Positions 6,808 through 14,552 of a DNA stretch of 19,427 nt are shown piece after piece. The stretch comes from an uncultured Anaerostipes sp. (lineage in GTDB: Bacteria; Bacillota; Clostridia; Lachnospirales; Lachnospiraceae). Made by a program: the position numbers and the translations under genes. Location of the stretch: positions 1 through 19,427 of the forward strand of contig CAAEIR010000096.1 in the NCBI GenBank assembly GCA_900756035.1. Direction: 5' to 3'. The stretch's first letter is position 1. Each line of letters begins with the position of its first letter. The notes under the pieces were generated by a model. The model was given only the letters and a program-made list of their open reading frames with translations. It made no database searches and was not told the DNA's origin.

Positions 6808-7053
6808 ATGTTATACAAGACAAAAGGTACTTGTTCTAGTGCTATTGAATTTGAAATAGAAGATGGAATTTTAAAAGACATTCATTTTGTCGGCGGCTGT
6901 CAGGGAAATACCACCGGTGTGGCTGCCCTGGCAAAAGGACTTCCGGTTGATGAAGTAATTGACAAGCTTTCCGGAATTCAGTGTGGTTTCCGCGGTACAT
7001 CATGTCCTGACCAATTATCAAAAGCTCTTGTTGAATACAAGAACCATCAGTAA
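6808..7053 (+). CDS. TSCPD domain protein (four-cysteine family)
   Basis: An 81-residue protein that is essentially one TSCPD domain, the fold also found at the C-terminus of some class II ribonucleotide reductases. Cysteines at 9, 31, 59 and 66 (GTCSS, GGCQGN, IQCGF, TSCPD) match the small four-cysteine family TIGR03905 and probably bind a metal. The molecular role is unknown. GGAGG lies just upstream of ATG 6808. It is 15 bases ahead of murG on the same strand, so the two probably form an operon from the promoter at 6729-6762. Confidence 0.9.
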   Translation: MLYKTKGTCSSAIEFEIEDGILKDIHFVGGCQGNTTGVAALAKGLPVDEVIDKLSGIQCGFRGTSCPDQLSKALVEYKNHQ

Positions 7054-7068
7054 GCAGGTGATAAAATT

Positions 7069-8142
7069 ATGAAACGAATTATTTTAACCGGTGGCGGGAC
7101 TGCCGGTCATGTTACACCAAACATGGCACTCGTGCCGACATTAATTGATGAAGGATATGATATTTCCTACATCGGTTCTTACAATGGCATGGAAAAAAAA
7201 TTAATTGAAGATATCGGAATTCCTTACTATGGTATTTCTTCCGGAAAACTCCGCCGCTATTTTGATATTAAAAACTTTTCAGATCCATTCAGAGTTATCA
7301 AAGGTTTCTTTGAAGCGAAAACTCTGCTAAAAAAATTGAAACCGGATGTTGTTTTTTCTAAGGGCGGATTCGTAACAGTTCCTGTGGTAATGGCAGCAAA
7401 AAAACTTCATATTCCTGTGATTATCCATGAATCTGATATGACACCGGGGCTTGCCAACAAATTGAGTATTCCAAGCGCCAGCAAGGTTTGCTGTAATTTT
7501 CCTGAAACAATCAAACATTTGCCGGAAGGAAAAGCTGTTTTAACAGGATCTCCTATTCGTGAAGAGCTCTTTCAGGGAGATCGCAGGGAAGGGCTGCGCC
7601 TGTGTGAATTTACGGAAAACAAACCGGTTCTTCTTATTATCGGCGGAAGTCTTGGATCTGTAGCTATTAATAATGCCATCCGAAACAATCTGGATGCCTT
7701 ATTGGAAAAATATCAGATTATTCATCTTTGCGGCCGAAACAATCTGGATCAGCGTCTGCTTGAGAAAAAAGGATATCAGCAGTTCGAATATGTAAAAAAA
7801 GAGTTAAAGCATTACTTTGCCTGTGCTGATGTTGTAGTTTCCCGTGCAGGGGCCAATGCGATCTGTGAACTTCTTGCCCTTCGCAAACCAAATATTTTAA
7901 TTCCTCTCGGTTTAGATGCAAGCCGCGGAGATCAGATTTTGAATGCGAAGTCCTTTGAAAAGCAAGGATACAGTTATGTAATTCAGGAAAAAGATGTAAC
8001 TGGCGATACCCTTTTAAATGCTGTAAATACCGTCTTTGATCATCGTCAGGATTATATTCAGGCAATGAATCAGAGCAAACTGGCAAATCCTATAGAGACT
8101 ATTGTTAATCTCGCCAATAAACTTGCCGCAGGAATTCATTAA
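7069..8142 (+). CDS. murG: UDP-N-acetylglucosamine--undecaprenyl-PP-MurNAc-pentapeptide transferase (MurG)
   Basis: Transfers GlcNAc from UDP-GlcNAc to lipid I on the cytoplasmic face, making lipid II for peptidoglycan. The 357 residues are full length for this GT28 enzyme. The N-terminal lobe has GGGTAGHVTPN (8-18) and HESDMTPGLANKL. The linker has IIGGSLGSVAINN. The UDP-GlcNAc pocket has SRAGANAICELLAL and LIPLGLDASRGDQILNA. AGGTGAT precedes ATG 7069. It is paired with the TSCPD gene rather than with mur/fts genes. A bidirectional terminator starts at the stop codon. Confidence 0.95.
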   Translation: MKRIILTGGGTAGHVTPNMALVPTLIDEGYDISYIGSYNGMEKKLIEDIGIPYYGISSGKLRRYFDIKNFSDPFRVIKGFFEAKTLLKKLKPDVVFSKGGFVTVPVVMAAKKLHIPVIIHESDMTPGLANKLSIPSASKVCCNFPETIKHLPEGKAVLTGSPIREELFQGDRREGLRLCEFTENKPVLLIIGGSLGSVAINNAIRNNLDALLEKYQIIHLCGRNNLDQRLLEKKGYQQFEYVKKELKHYFACADVVVSRAGANAICELLALRKPNILIPLGLDASRGDQILNAKSFEKQGYSYVIQEKDVTGDTLLNAVNTVFDHRQDYIQAMNQSKLANPIETIVNLANKLAAGIH

Positions 8143-8190
8143 AAAACCCTCAGTTGAGATCTGGTTTTTGATCACAACTGGGGGTTTTTT
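8141..8190. terminator. Bidirectional terminator between murG and the Tp47-like gene
   Basis: AAAAAACCCTCAGTTG (8141-8156) pairs with CAACTGGGGGTTTTTT (8175-8190), with one T-G wobble and further GATC/GATC pairing inside. It gives T runs on both strands and serves the two convergent genes ending at 8142 and 8219. The A run overlaps the murG TAA. Confidence 0.92.
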
Positions 8191-8218
8191 AATTATAAAC
8201 ACTGTTTTCAGAAATTAT

Positions 8219-10258
8219 TTACTTAATCTTATAAGATTTTACTGAGCTATAAGATCCATACAATTTACTCTTTCCAACAACCTTATAAGAACGTACTTTT
8301 ACATAATATTTTTTCTTAGCTTTCAGCTTCTTTATTGTCTTTTTATAAGTCTTATAAGATTTTACAGTATAGGTCTTAGCTCCTTTAAAACTTTTTTTCG
8401 TTCCGATTTTAATCTGATATCCGGATGCCTTCTTATCCTTCTTCCACTGTAAAGTTAATTTTCTCTTTCCTGCTTTTGCCTTAATAGACTGTTTCTTTGG
8501 TACAACCTTTAAAGTAACTTTTTTCACTGCCGTATTGTGATTTGCACTTGAAGCAGTTACAGTAATCGTGACAATTCCGGTTCCTTTGATACTTACAATA
8601 CCCTTAGAAGATATTGTTGCAACCTTTGAATTGCTTGTCTGATATTTCAACACAGTGGCTGTTGTTGCCCTTGCTCCTAAACTAAATGCTTTGCTTCCAT
8701 AAACTTTTGTGACAGAAGATTTTGCAGATACTGCTGCTCCTGCCTTATTCACTGTAATCTTAATGGTTTTTACAGCTTCATTATGGTTATCATCTGCTGA
8801 TGCTTTTACTGTAATCACAGCTGTTCCGGCATTTTTTATTGTTACATTTCCTTTGGCATCCACAGCTGCTACATTACTATTAGATGATGTATAGGTTAAT
8901 GCTGTATCTGCCTTTGCTCCCAGATTAAAAGCTTTTGCTCCATAAGATACTGTATAAGTATCTTTTGCAGTTGTCACTGCCTGTGATTTCTTATCAATCG
9001 CAAATGTAATTTTAATATCACCGTAATTCTCAGATTTCAGTGTCGCAATGTAGTCAGTTCCCACAATACAGCTTGCATCCATTGTCAGAGTCTTAGTCTC
9101 CTTATCATAAGACCACTTGTCTGAATCAATCGTTGTACCGTGTCTTGCACCCTTTACAACCGTCACCACATCATAATCATCTGCCGGTGCATTATTCAGT
9201 GTAAATTTTACCTTTGTTCCCGCAGAATTCCACAGTGCTTTTTCCGCAGTTCCACTGACGTCGTCACCTAAAAGCGTCTTTAATTTTGTATTGGTATTAA
9301 TTACAATATCCGGAGAATCCTTTAACAAATATGTGATTTTTGTTATCGTATTTCCCGCCTTCAACCCATCTGTTCTTCCATTTGGTACATTATTTTGACC
9401 ATGAACAGAAAATACATCATCTACTGCCCATGAAAATTTCTGTGTTTGCAGCCATGTATTATCGCTATGGAGCAGTCCGTAATTATTTCCATCTTTATCT
9501 GTCAGAATAATTCCATATAAATTAGCAGTTGTTGCTTCCACATCACCTACACCTAGATTATCAATGTCAATTTCATAATCTCCCCATACAGTAGAAGTTG
9601 TCAGCACCGGATTAGCATCTTTATTCTCCACTGTCCCGCCTGCAGCAAACATCTTACTAAATGTTCCATCTGCATTCAAAACTTTGTACTCCGTTGAAAA
9701 TGCCTGGTCACTGTAATCGGCTTTATTCAAATACTCAATTACTTTGCTGTCTTTATACGCTCCATCTTTTCCTGAATATAAATTGTCGTACAGAGCCTTC
9801 GGAATCTTAATTTGTACATTTTTCACTCCGTACAAATTCGTATTTGTAACATTTCCGTTTTTGTCCTTTGTCTCTGCCTCATCATTTGTCACGCCGGTTT
9901 CATACCATGACGTTGCATATTTCGTAGATTTTGTGCTTGTGGCAGATGTAACAGCATCATACATTCCTTTTTCTCTGTAACTTGCCACCTTATCTGCAGA
10001 TAAATCCGGGGTAATCTCTGAACTTTCTCCAACCCCCATTAATTCACCGTAGAAGAAATCCGCATACTCCATATTAACAGTTGCATACACATATCCTTCA
10101 ATGACTGTCGGATTTTCCGGCATACTTTTTATTTCAGATGTCTCTGCTGCCTTGACTATTGCCGTATTCTGGAATACCGTTGGAACAGATATCGGACTTG
10201 CCATTACTGCCGCCGCCATTGCCACAGAAAAACCCTTTTTCCACATTATCTTTCTCAT
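8219..10258 (-). CDS. Secreted Tp47-like protein with Ig-like and Fn3-like domains
   Basis: This 679-residue protein has a signal peptide ending near VKAA-ETS (about residue 38). Residues about 55-420 resemble the Treponema pallidum Tp47 lipoprotein (Pfam penicillin-binding protein Tp47 families). YATVNMEYADFFYGEL (59-74 or so) matches Tp47 YATLSYADYWAGEL, and GMYDAVTSAT (about 98-107) matches GMFDAVSRAT as I recall that sequence. Two tandem bacterial Ig-like (BIG2-type) repeats follow at about 425-502 and 508-585 (YG-KAF-LGA ... TSSNS/TSNSK ... KG). A very basic Fn3-like tail (about 590-679) follows. No sortase motif is visible. The tail may hold the protein to the wall. AGGAGG precedes ATG 10258. 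It lies 84 bases after the polyferredoxin gene and may be read with it. Penicillin binding is family inference. The N-terminal motif resembles the FMN attachment motif of its neighbours. Confidence 0.75.
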   Translation of the reverse strand: MRKIMWKKGFSVAMAAAVMASPISVPTVFQNTAIVKAAETSEIKSMPENPTVIEGYVYATVNMEYADFFYGELMGVGESSEITPDLSADKVASYREKGMYDAVTSATSTKSTKYATSWYETGVTNDEAETKDKNGNVTNTNLYGVKNVQIKIPKALYDNLYSGKDGAYKDSKVIEYLNKADYSDQAFSTEYKVLNADGTFSKMFAAGGTVENKDANPVLTTSTVWGDYEIDIDNLGVGDVEATTANLYGIILTDKDGNNYGLLHSDNTWLQTQKFSWAVDDVFSVHGQNNVPNGRTDGLKAGNTITKITYLLKDSPDIVINTNTKLKTLLGDDVSGTAEKALWNSAGTKVKFTLNNAPADDYDVVTVVKGARHGTTIDSDKWSYDKETKTLTMDASCIVGTDYIATLKSENYGDIKITFAIDKKSQAVTTAKDTYTVSYGAKAFNLGAKADTALTYTSSNSNVAAVDAKGNVTIKNAGTAVITVKASADDNHNEAVKTIKITVNKAGAAVSAKSSVTKVYGSKAFSLGARATTATVLKYQTSNSKVATISSKGIVSIKGTGIVTITVTASSANHNTAVKKVTLKVVPKKQSIKAKAGKRKLTLQWKKDKKASGYQIKIGTKKSFKGAKTYTVKSYKTYKKTIKKLKAKKKYYVKVRSYKVVGKSKLYGSYSSVKSYKIK

Positions 10259-10295
10259 TATGAACCTCCTTTAAGATGTCTTTGAATGTGCTTTA

Positions 10296-10317
10296 TCCAT
10301 AATAAATATATTATGGA
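10296..10317 (-). repeat. Hairpin in the gap between the polyferredoxin and Tp47-like genes
   Basis: TCCATAATA / TATTATGGA (10296-10304 and 10309-10317) is a perfect 9-bp stem with a 4-base loop and no T tract. It is not a terminator as it stands. It may stabilise or mark processing of a transcript spanning both genes. Confidence 0.5.
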
Positions 10318-10342
10318 ATTTGCCAGTTGCTCTATCCTCTCT

Positions 10343-11185
10343 TTACAGACTTTCTGCAAAGATACAGATCCCAATAAACAATACAAGTTTCAGAATAACC
10401 AAGGGCAGTTCGTTCCCCTGTACTTTCTTTCCTGAGCCCAGATGAATGTTTTGTTTGGGACAGACATCCATACACTGAAGGCAATGAATGCACTCTCCGC
10501 CATTCTTCTGATCCCTTTTAATTTGATAGTCTGCCGGACACTTTATTTCGCATGCATGGCATCTTGGAATACACTGACTCCTGTCCCGATCCAAAACAGA
10601 AAACGGCAATACCGGAAGCCATGCAAAAATTGCTCCCATTGGACACAGATATTGACAGAAAAATCTTTCTTTAAAGCACATCCCTATCAGAATCACAACA
10701 AGAAGCGTCCAACCTATAAAATATTTAAGGTCTGGAATTTTTCCTGTATACAACATAGAAAATACTTCCCACGGACTGGTTCCCTGAAATTTTTTTGTAA
10801 ATCCTAATGCATAAATCAGCATTAGCACAATCAGCAAAATATATTTTATTTTTTGAAGTCTTCTTCCGATCTCTTCCGGGATCTTCGGAAGTTTCTTTTT
10901 TACCTTCTTTTGTACCCACTGGGAGAGTGCAAACATTCCATCCCCCACAGTTCCAAATGCGCAAACATATCCACAGAAGAATCTTCCAAACAAAATGGTA
11001 AATCCACAAAGCGCTATGAGCATAACTAAGAAGGCATTTTTTTCAATAGGTTCGCCTTCCCTGATTCTCTCAATCACATACCGAACACCGGAAAATGCAG
11101 AGGTATAGAGTGCAGGCATCCACAGGAAAAATGTAATCTGAATGATTTGTCTTGTGAGGCGTCTTATTTCACGTTTCTGTGTCAT
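10343..11185 (-). CDS. NapH/NosR-like membrane 4Fe-4S polyferredoxin
   Basis: An integral membrane electron carrier of 280 residues. Membrane segments lie at about 13-33, 52-70, 113-131, 157-174 and 261-277. Cysteine motifs CGYVC (71-75) and CQYLCP (177-182) are the paired membrane-proximal motifs of the NapH/NosR/CcoG group (Fer4_5). CxxxCxxCxxxCP (205-216) and CIHCLQCMDVCP (232-243) would hold two [4Fe-4S] clusters on the cytoplasmic side. The ATG overlaps the stop of the upstream FMN-binding gene as ATGA, so they are coupled. A one-domain FMN-binding protein plus this protein together look like a split NosR. It probably takes electrons from a cytoplasmic donor and passes them to outward-facing flavins. 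Donor and final acceptor are not visible. Confidence 0.88.
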   Translation of the reverse strand: MTQKREIRRLTRQIIQITFFLWMPALYTSAFSGVRYVIERIREGEPIEKNAFLVMLIALCGFTILFGRFFCGYVCAFGTVGDGMFALSQWVQKKVKKKLPKIPEEIGRRLQKIKYILLIVLMLIYALGFTKKFQGTSPWEVFSMLYTGKIPDLKYFIGWTLLVVILIGMCFKERFFCQYLCPMGAIFAWLPVLPFSVLDRDRSQCIPRCHACEIKCPADYQIKRDQKNGGECIHCLQCMDVCPKQNIHLGSGKKVQGNELPLVILKLVLFIGICIFAESL

Positions 11186-11601
11186 TTCTTTGCCTCCTTC
11201 AGTGCATTTTGGACTGCCTCAATGATTCCGTTGGAACTAAAGGTTGCGCCACTTGCTGTATCTACTTGGGCTGTCTGCTTTTTCTTCATTGTCTCAATTA
11301 TCTTCTTCGCATTATCTAAATAAGCAGAATCCTCATTTTTTGCCTCCTTTATCTGTATATCTGATATTGAACCGCTTTCGACTGTGACAGAAATTACAAT
11401 CTTACCTCCATATCCCTGTCCTGATCCTTCATATGTTCCATCTTCCCATGAACCGGATTTCTGATTGAGAACTTCTATTTTTGCCTCATTTTCAGCTCTC
11501 GCAACCGCAATGTTATGGTATGCCAGACATGTACAGACGATCAATAATAGGTTGATGAAACGCAGAACAAAGTGCTTATATATTTTCACATATTGTTTCA
11601 T
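11182..11601 (-). CDS. Membrane-anchored one-domain FMN-binding protein (covalent flavin)
   Basis: 139 residues: an N-terminal membrane anchor or uncleaved signal (about 10-33) and a single FMN-binding domain (about 53-137). The flavinylation motif is DTASGATFSS, with Thr120 as the expected FMN-phosphoester residue. The preceding YEGSGQGYGGKIVISVTVE strand pair and 'AYLDNAKKII' helix are typical of the PF04205 fold. The protein would face outside the membrane. It is 20 bases downstream of the four-domain paralogue and overlaps the polyferredoxin gene by four bases, so it is the likely direct partner of that protein. Confidence 0.9.
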   Translation of the reverse strand: MKQYVKIYKHFVLRFINLLLIVCTCLAYHNIAVARAENEAKIEVLNQKSGSWEDGTYEGSGQGYGGKIVISVTVESGSISDIQIKEAKNEDSAYLDNAKKIIETMKKKQTAQVDTASGATFSSNGIIEAVQNALKEAKK

Positions 11602-11621
11602 TTTATCTGATCCTTCTCTTT

Positions 11622-13175
11622 TTATTTTATTTTTGAAATTGCATCTTTATAAGCCTCAATCAAAGCATTGGATGAGCATGTAGCTCCACTGACTACATCA
11701 TACTTTTGAGTTATATTTGTTCCAGATGTTAGAAGCTGACTAAGCATACCTTTTTCAGCGCTGCGATACCATGTTTTCATTGTCGTATCTGACCATTGCA
11801 CATTTTTAATTTCTTTGATCGTTCCATCCGACGATACCACCACATCTAAACTTACTTTGTAAGCCAGAAATTCTTCATATTCATCCGGTTCGCAGACTGC
11901 GCTGCCTGTATATACTGTATCTTCCGGCGACACAGGGGTTTCCGAAGTATCCGGTTTGGTTGTTTCATCCGAACGATCCGGAGACTCTGCCACAGTATTG
12001 TCCTGTTCCTTTAACGCCTTCTTTAAGGCATTGCGGACTGCTTCCATAATTCCCTTAGAACTATAGGTTGCTCCGCTGACCACATCAACTTGATCCTCAT
12101 TAGCAGATTGGGCTGCAATAATGCTGTATGGAATTTCACTCCATGCTTTTTGAAAATACGAAGCATCATCTTTTTCATTTTTTACCAGCTCAATCGCCAC
12201 AATCTTACTCTTTTTTATCGTTACCCTGACTTTGATCTCTCCTCGAAATCCTTCCCCTGTCCCTTCATAAGTTCCATCTTTATAGGTTCCGGAAACACTT
12301 TCTGTGTCTTTCTTTTTTTGCTCCTTCGTGCTGTCGCTGTTTTCGGATTTTGTATTTTTATTAACCTTCGCTTTGCTAAGAGCGTTTCTTACTGCCTTGA
12401 TAATTCCGTTGGAACTATAGGTCGCTCCGCTGACCGCATCTACATTTGTACTCTGCTTTTTCACAATCAATGGCAGCAGAACTGCCTTTGCACGATTGAA
12501 ATATGCCGTATCGTCATGATTTTCCAACACCTTAACTGTCTTTATTTTATTTTTCTTAATAGTAACTGATACTTTCACCGTTCCCCGATAGCCGGAAGCC
12601 GTTCCGATAAAAGTTCCGTCTTTATAGGTACCGGATTCATCTGCTGTCCCGACATCATCTGCCGTCCCTGAAGATGTTCCTGCATTTTTTACCGCTGAAT
12701 TGTCAGTATCACCTGTCAACGCATTTTTTACTGCCTTAATAATTCCATTGGAACTGTAGGTTGCTCCACTGACCACATCTACCTTCAGTGACTGCTTTGC
12801 AAGAATACTTTGAATTACACCGGACTGCGCACGACTGAAATACGCCGCATCATCTGAATTGCTCAGGATCTTAATATCTGTCATTTTATGTGATTTCACC
12901 GTAACAGATACTTTTACCTTTCCACGGTATCCATTGGCTTCTCCCTGATAAGTCCCATCTTTTATCTTACTGAGATCTATATCTTCCCCAGAAACTTTTT
13001 TAGTCTTTTTCGATGTTTGAGTCGTTGCCGCCTCCACCTGATTTACAGCCTTCGCGTCTTGCTTTACCTTCGGTGCAGTATATCCGAGAATACTGTTTCC
13101 AACCATACTAATAACAAACACTGCCGGAATAAACTGTATCAAATTTATTTTCTTTAACTGATTCACAATCTTCAT
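11622..13175 (-). CDS. Membrane-anchored protein with four FMN-binding domains
   Basis: Starting at ATG 13175 (AGAGGA four bases upstream) this is 517 residues. A start 10 codons further out uses TTG without a good site and is rejected. Residues about 13-31 form a membrane anchor. Four FMN-binding domains end in attachment motifs DVVSGATYSS (Thr139), DAVSGATYSS (Thr252), DVVSGATYSS (Thr370) and DVVSGATCSS (Thr499). Lys/Glu/Ser/Thr-rich linkers separate them, one of them proline-containing (about 395-420). Domains 1-3 are close copies (GxYRGxVKVSVT, AYFxRA). Domain 4 is divergent and longer. ApbE upstream would load up to four FMN, making a flexible string of flavins able to carry electrons across the wall. 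Electron-relay function is inferred from domain content and operon. Confidence 0.92.
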   Translation of the reverse strand: MKIVNQLKKINLIQFIPAVFVISMVGNSILGYTAPKVKQDAKAVNQVEAATTQTSKKTKKVSGEDIDLSKIKDGTYQGEANGYRGKVKVSVTVKSHKMTDIKILSNSDDAAYFSRAQSGVIQSILAKQSLKVDVVSGATYSSNGIIKAVKNALTGDTDNSAVKNAGTSSGTADDVGTADESGTYKDGTFIGTASGYRGTVKVSVTIKKNKIKTVKVLENHDDTAYFNRAKAVLLPLIVKKQSTNVDAVSGATYSSNGIIKAVRNALSKAKVNKNTKSENSDSTKEQKKKDTESVSGTYKDGTYEGTGEGFRGEIKVRVTIKKSKIVAIELVKNEKDDASYFQKAWSEIPYSIIAAQSANEDQVDVVSGATYSSKGIMEAVRNALKKALKEQDNTVAESPDRSDETTKPDTSETPVSPEDTVYTGSAVCEPDEYEEFLAYKVSLDVVVSSDGTIKEIKNVQWSDTTMKTWYRSAEKGMLSQLLTSGTNITQKYDVVSGATCSSNALIEAYKDAISKIK

Positions 13176-13224
13176 AATTCCTCTTTTCTCTGCTTCGCAA
13201 GCCAATAAAAAACAAACGCCCTTT

Positions 13225-14283
13225 TTATTTTTTGCTCACAACCTGATATTGATAATCTGATGTAAAATGATCTTTGATTCCATCAGAAATATAAATTTTC
13301 GAATTTTTATCTACCAAAATCATATCAAATTCATTGCTGTTTTTTCTCCAATAAGAAACCGCCTGATCTTTCCCCATAACAAACAAGGTAGTGGATAATG
13401 TATCTGCAAGTGTTCCATTTTTGCTTATAATCGTGACGGAAATCAGATCTTTTTCGGATGGTTTTCCTGTAGCAGGATCAATAATATGATGGTACACTTT
13501 GCCATTCTTTTTAAAATATCTCTCATATGCACCTGATGTAATAACTGCCTCGTCTGCTGCCTCATAGGTTCCTACCATATCCATAGAATCATTTGGCGGT
13601 TGAATTCCAACTTTCCACCGGCTTCCATCCGTCTTTTTTCCGATTGCCTGTACATTGCCTCCAAGGCTGATCATACCGCTTTTGACTCCATTCTCTTCAT
13701 AGATCTCCGCGATCTTTTGAGATGTATAACCTTTGGCAATTCCTCCAAGATCAATCTTCATTCCCTTTTGTAAAGTAACCTGATTGGTTTTCTTATTAAT
13801 CTTAATTGCCCGGCTGTCAACATTCTTCAAAACGTCCTCAATCTCTTTATCTGTAGGCACACGGTATTTTTGCGTTGGAAATCCCCACAATTCCACCAAA
13901 GGATATACACTAATATCAAAAGCAGCTTCCGTTTGTGCCGATTTTTCTCTCGCAAATGCAATTAATTCCATAGTATCACTGGATACCTTCATTGATTTTT
14001 TTTGATTGAGCTGATATATTTCGCTTTCTTTATCCACCGCAGACCATTTCTGATCTAACTCTTTAATCATCGTCTCGGCTTTGTCAATTACTTCCCGTCC
14101 ATTCACACCATACGATTTCAATGTCATATAAGTATCCATGGCAAAAATTTCACCGGAATACTCTTCTGTATTGTCTTCGCTTTTTTTACCTTCCGATGAT
14201 TCTTTCTTTTTGCCGCATCCTGCAAAAATCACCATACAGCACATGACCATTATGATCATCCATAAAACTTTCTTTTGTTTCAT
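13225..14283 (-). CDS. apbE: ApbE family FAD:protein FMN transferase, lipoprotein
   Basis: Transfers FMN from FAD to a Ser/Thr of SGAT/S motifs on exported proteins, needing Mg2+. 352 residues. The signal peptide ends FAGC-GKK, with Cys23 the probable lipid-modified residue, so it sits on the outer face of the membrane. Conserved blocks are EIFAMDTYMT (45-54), FDISVYPLVELWGF, KIDLGGIAKGY (176-186), ISLGGNVQAIG, VITSGAYERYF, HHIIDPATGKP (265-275) and GTLADTLSTTLFVMG with the metal-binding Asp294. It is the first gene of the operon (49 bases before the four-FMN-domain gene), whose products carry five matching target sites. Its promoter and a palindrome are at 14300-14350. Confidence 0.96.
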   Translation of the reverse strand: MKQKKVLWMIIMVMCCMVIFAGCGKKKESSEGKKSEDNTEEYSGEIFAMDTYMTLKSYGVNGREVIDKAETMIKELDQKWSAVDKESEIYQLNQKKSMKVSSDTMELIAFAREKSAQTEAAFDISVYPLVELWGFPTQKYRVPTDKEIEDVLKNVDSRAIKINKKTNQVTLQKGMKIDLGGIAKGYTSQKIAEIYEENGVKSGMISLGGNVQAIGKKTDGSRWKVGIQPPNDSMDMVGTYEAADEAVITSGAYERYFKKNGKVYHHIIDPATGKPSEKDLISVTIISKNGTLADTLSTTLFVMGKDQAVSYWRKNSNEFDMILVDKNSKIYISDGIKDHFTSDYQYQVVSKK

Positions 14284-14299
14284 TCCATCTTTTCCTTTT

Positions 14300-14350
14300 T
14301 AGTTAGTTTTCGCTAACTACTAGTTTAAACAATTCTTATTTTTAATTCAA
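14300..14350 (-). promoter_or_regulatory. apbE operon promoter with a palindrome at the start site
   Basis: On the minus strand -35 TTGAAT (14345-14350), 17 bases, and -10 TAAACT (14322-14327). TAGTTAG-n6-CTAACTA (14300-14306 and 14313-14319) has perfect 7-bp arms and covers the expected transcription start, a typical repressor position. The arms recall TTAG...CTAA half-sites of DtxR/IdeR-type iron regulators; that link is speculative. Confidence 0.6.
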
Positions 14351-14391
14351 GTTTCTTATTGATTTATTTTTCTCAATAATTTATATTTCAA

Positions 14392-14477
14392 GGACAAAGC
14401 GGACAAGTCCGCATCCTACGCGGAGCGGTTTTTTATACAATAGGAAGTTCGGAGAACTGTCCTAATTGTATAAAAAA
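14392..14477. repeat. Dense palindromic intergenic unit
   Basis: From left: GCGGAC-AA-GTCCGC (14399-14412), TCCGC-n7-GCGGA (14408-14412 and 14420-14424), then a long hairpin. The hairpin has TTTTTTATACAAT (14429-14441) pairing with ATTGTATAAAAAA (14465-14477), and inner AGGA/TCCT and AGTTC-GGA-GAACT, with two unpaired bases. The first two compete for the same bases. It looks like a dispersed repeat unit or MITE relic, but only one copy is in the window and no target duplication is clear. Confidence 0.6.
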
Positions 14478-14517
14478 ATACCCTCGAGCAGTTTTATATT
14501 ACTATACTGCTCGAGGG
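14472..14517 (-). terminator. Intrinsic terminator after the paralogous secreted-protein genes
   Basis: On the minus strand CCCTCGAGCAG / CTGCTCGAGGG (14507-14517 and 14481-14491) forms a perfect 11-bp stem with a 15-base loop, followed by TATTTTTTTA. It is about 35 bases after the stop at 14553 and separates that operon from apbE. Confidence 0.9.
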
Positions 14518-14552
14518 CATCATATCACTTCACCAAATGTCTTCTACACTAT

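Noticed and set aside
7718..8086. Minus-strand frame of 122 codons inside murG
   Set aside because: Antisense shadow of a clearly recognised enzyme.
8630..8960. Internal repeats in the Tp47-like gene considered as a DNA repeat or CRISPR
   Set aside because: The repetition is at protein level, two Ig-like domains, with no conserved short DNA repeat and spacer pattern.
10442..10807. Plus-strand frame of 121 codons over the polyferredoxin gene
   Set aside because: Antisense to a gene with conserved cysteine motifs; no start site.
12090..12569. Plus-strand frame of 159 codons inside the four-FMN-domain gene
   Set aside because: It is an antisense shadow of a gene with four clear domains, and its openness follows from the repeated codon pattern on the other strand.
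13176..13205. Ten-codon extension of the four-FMN-domain protein to a TTG
   Set aside because: ATG 13175 has AGAGGA at good distance and starts a normal membrane anchor; the TTG has no clear site.
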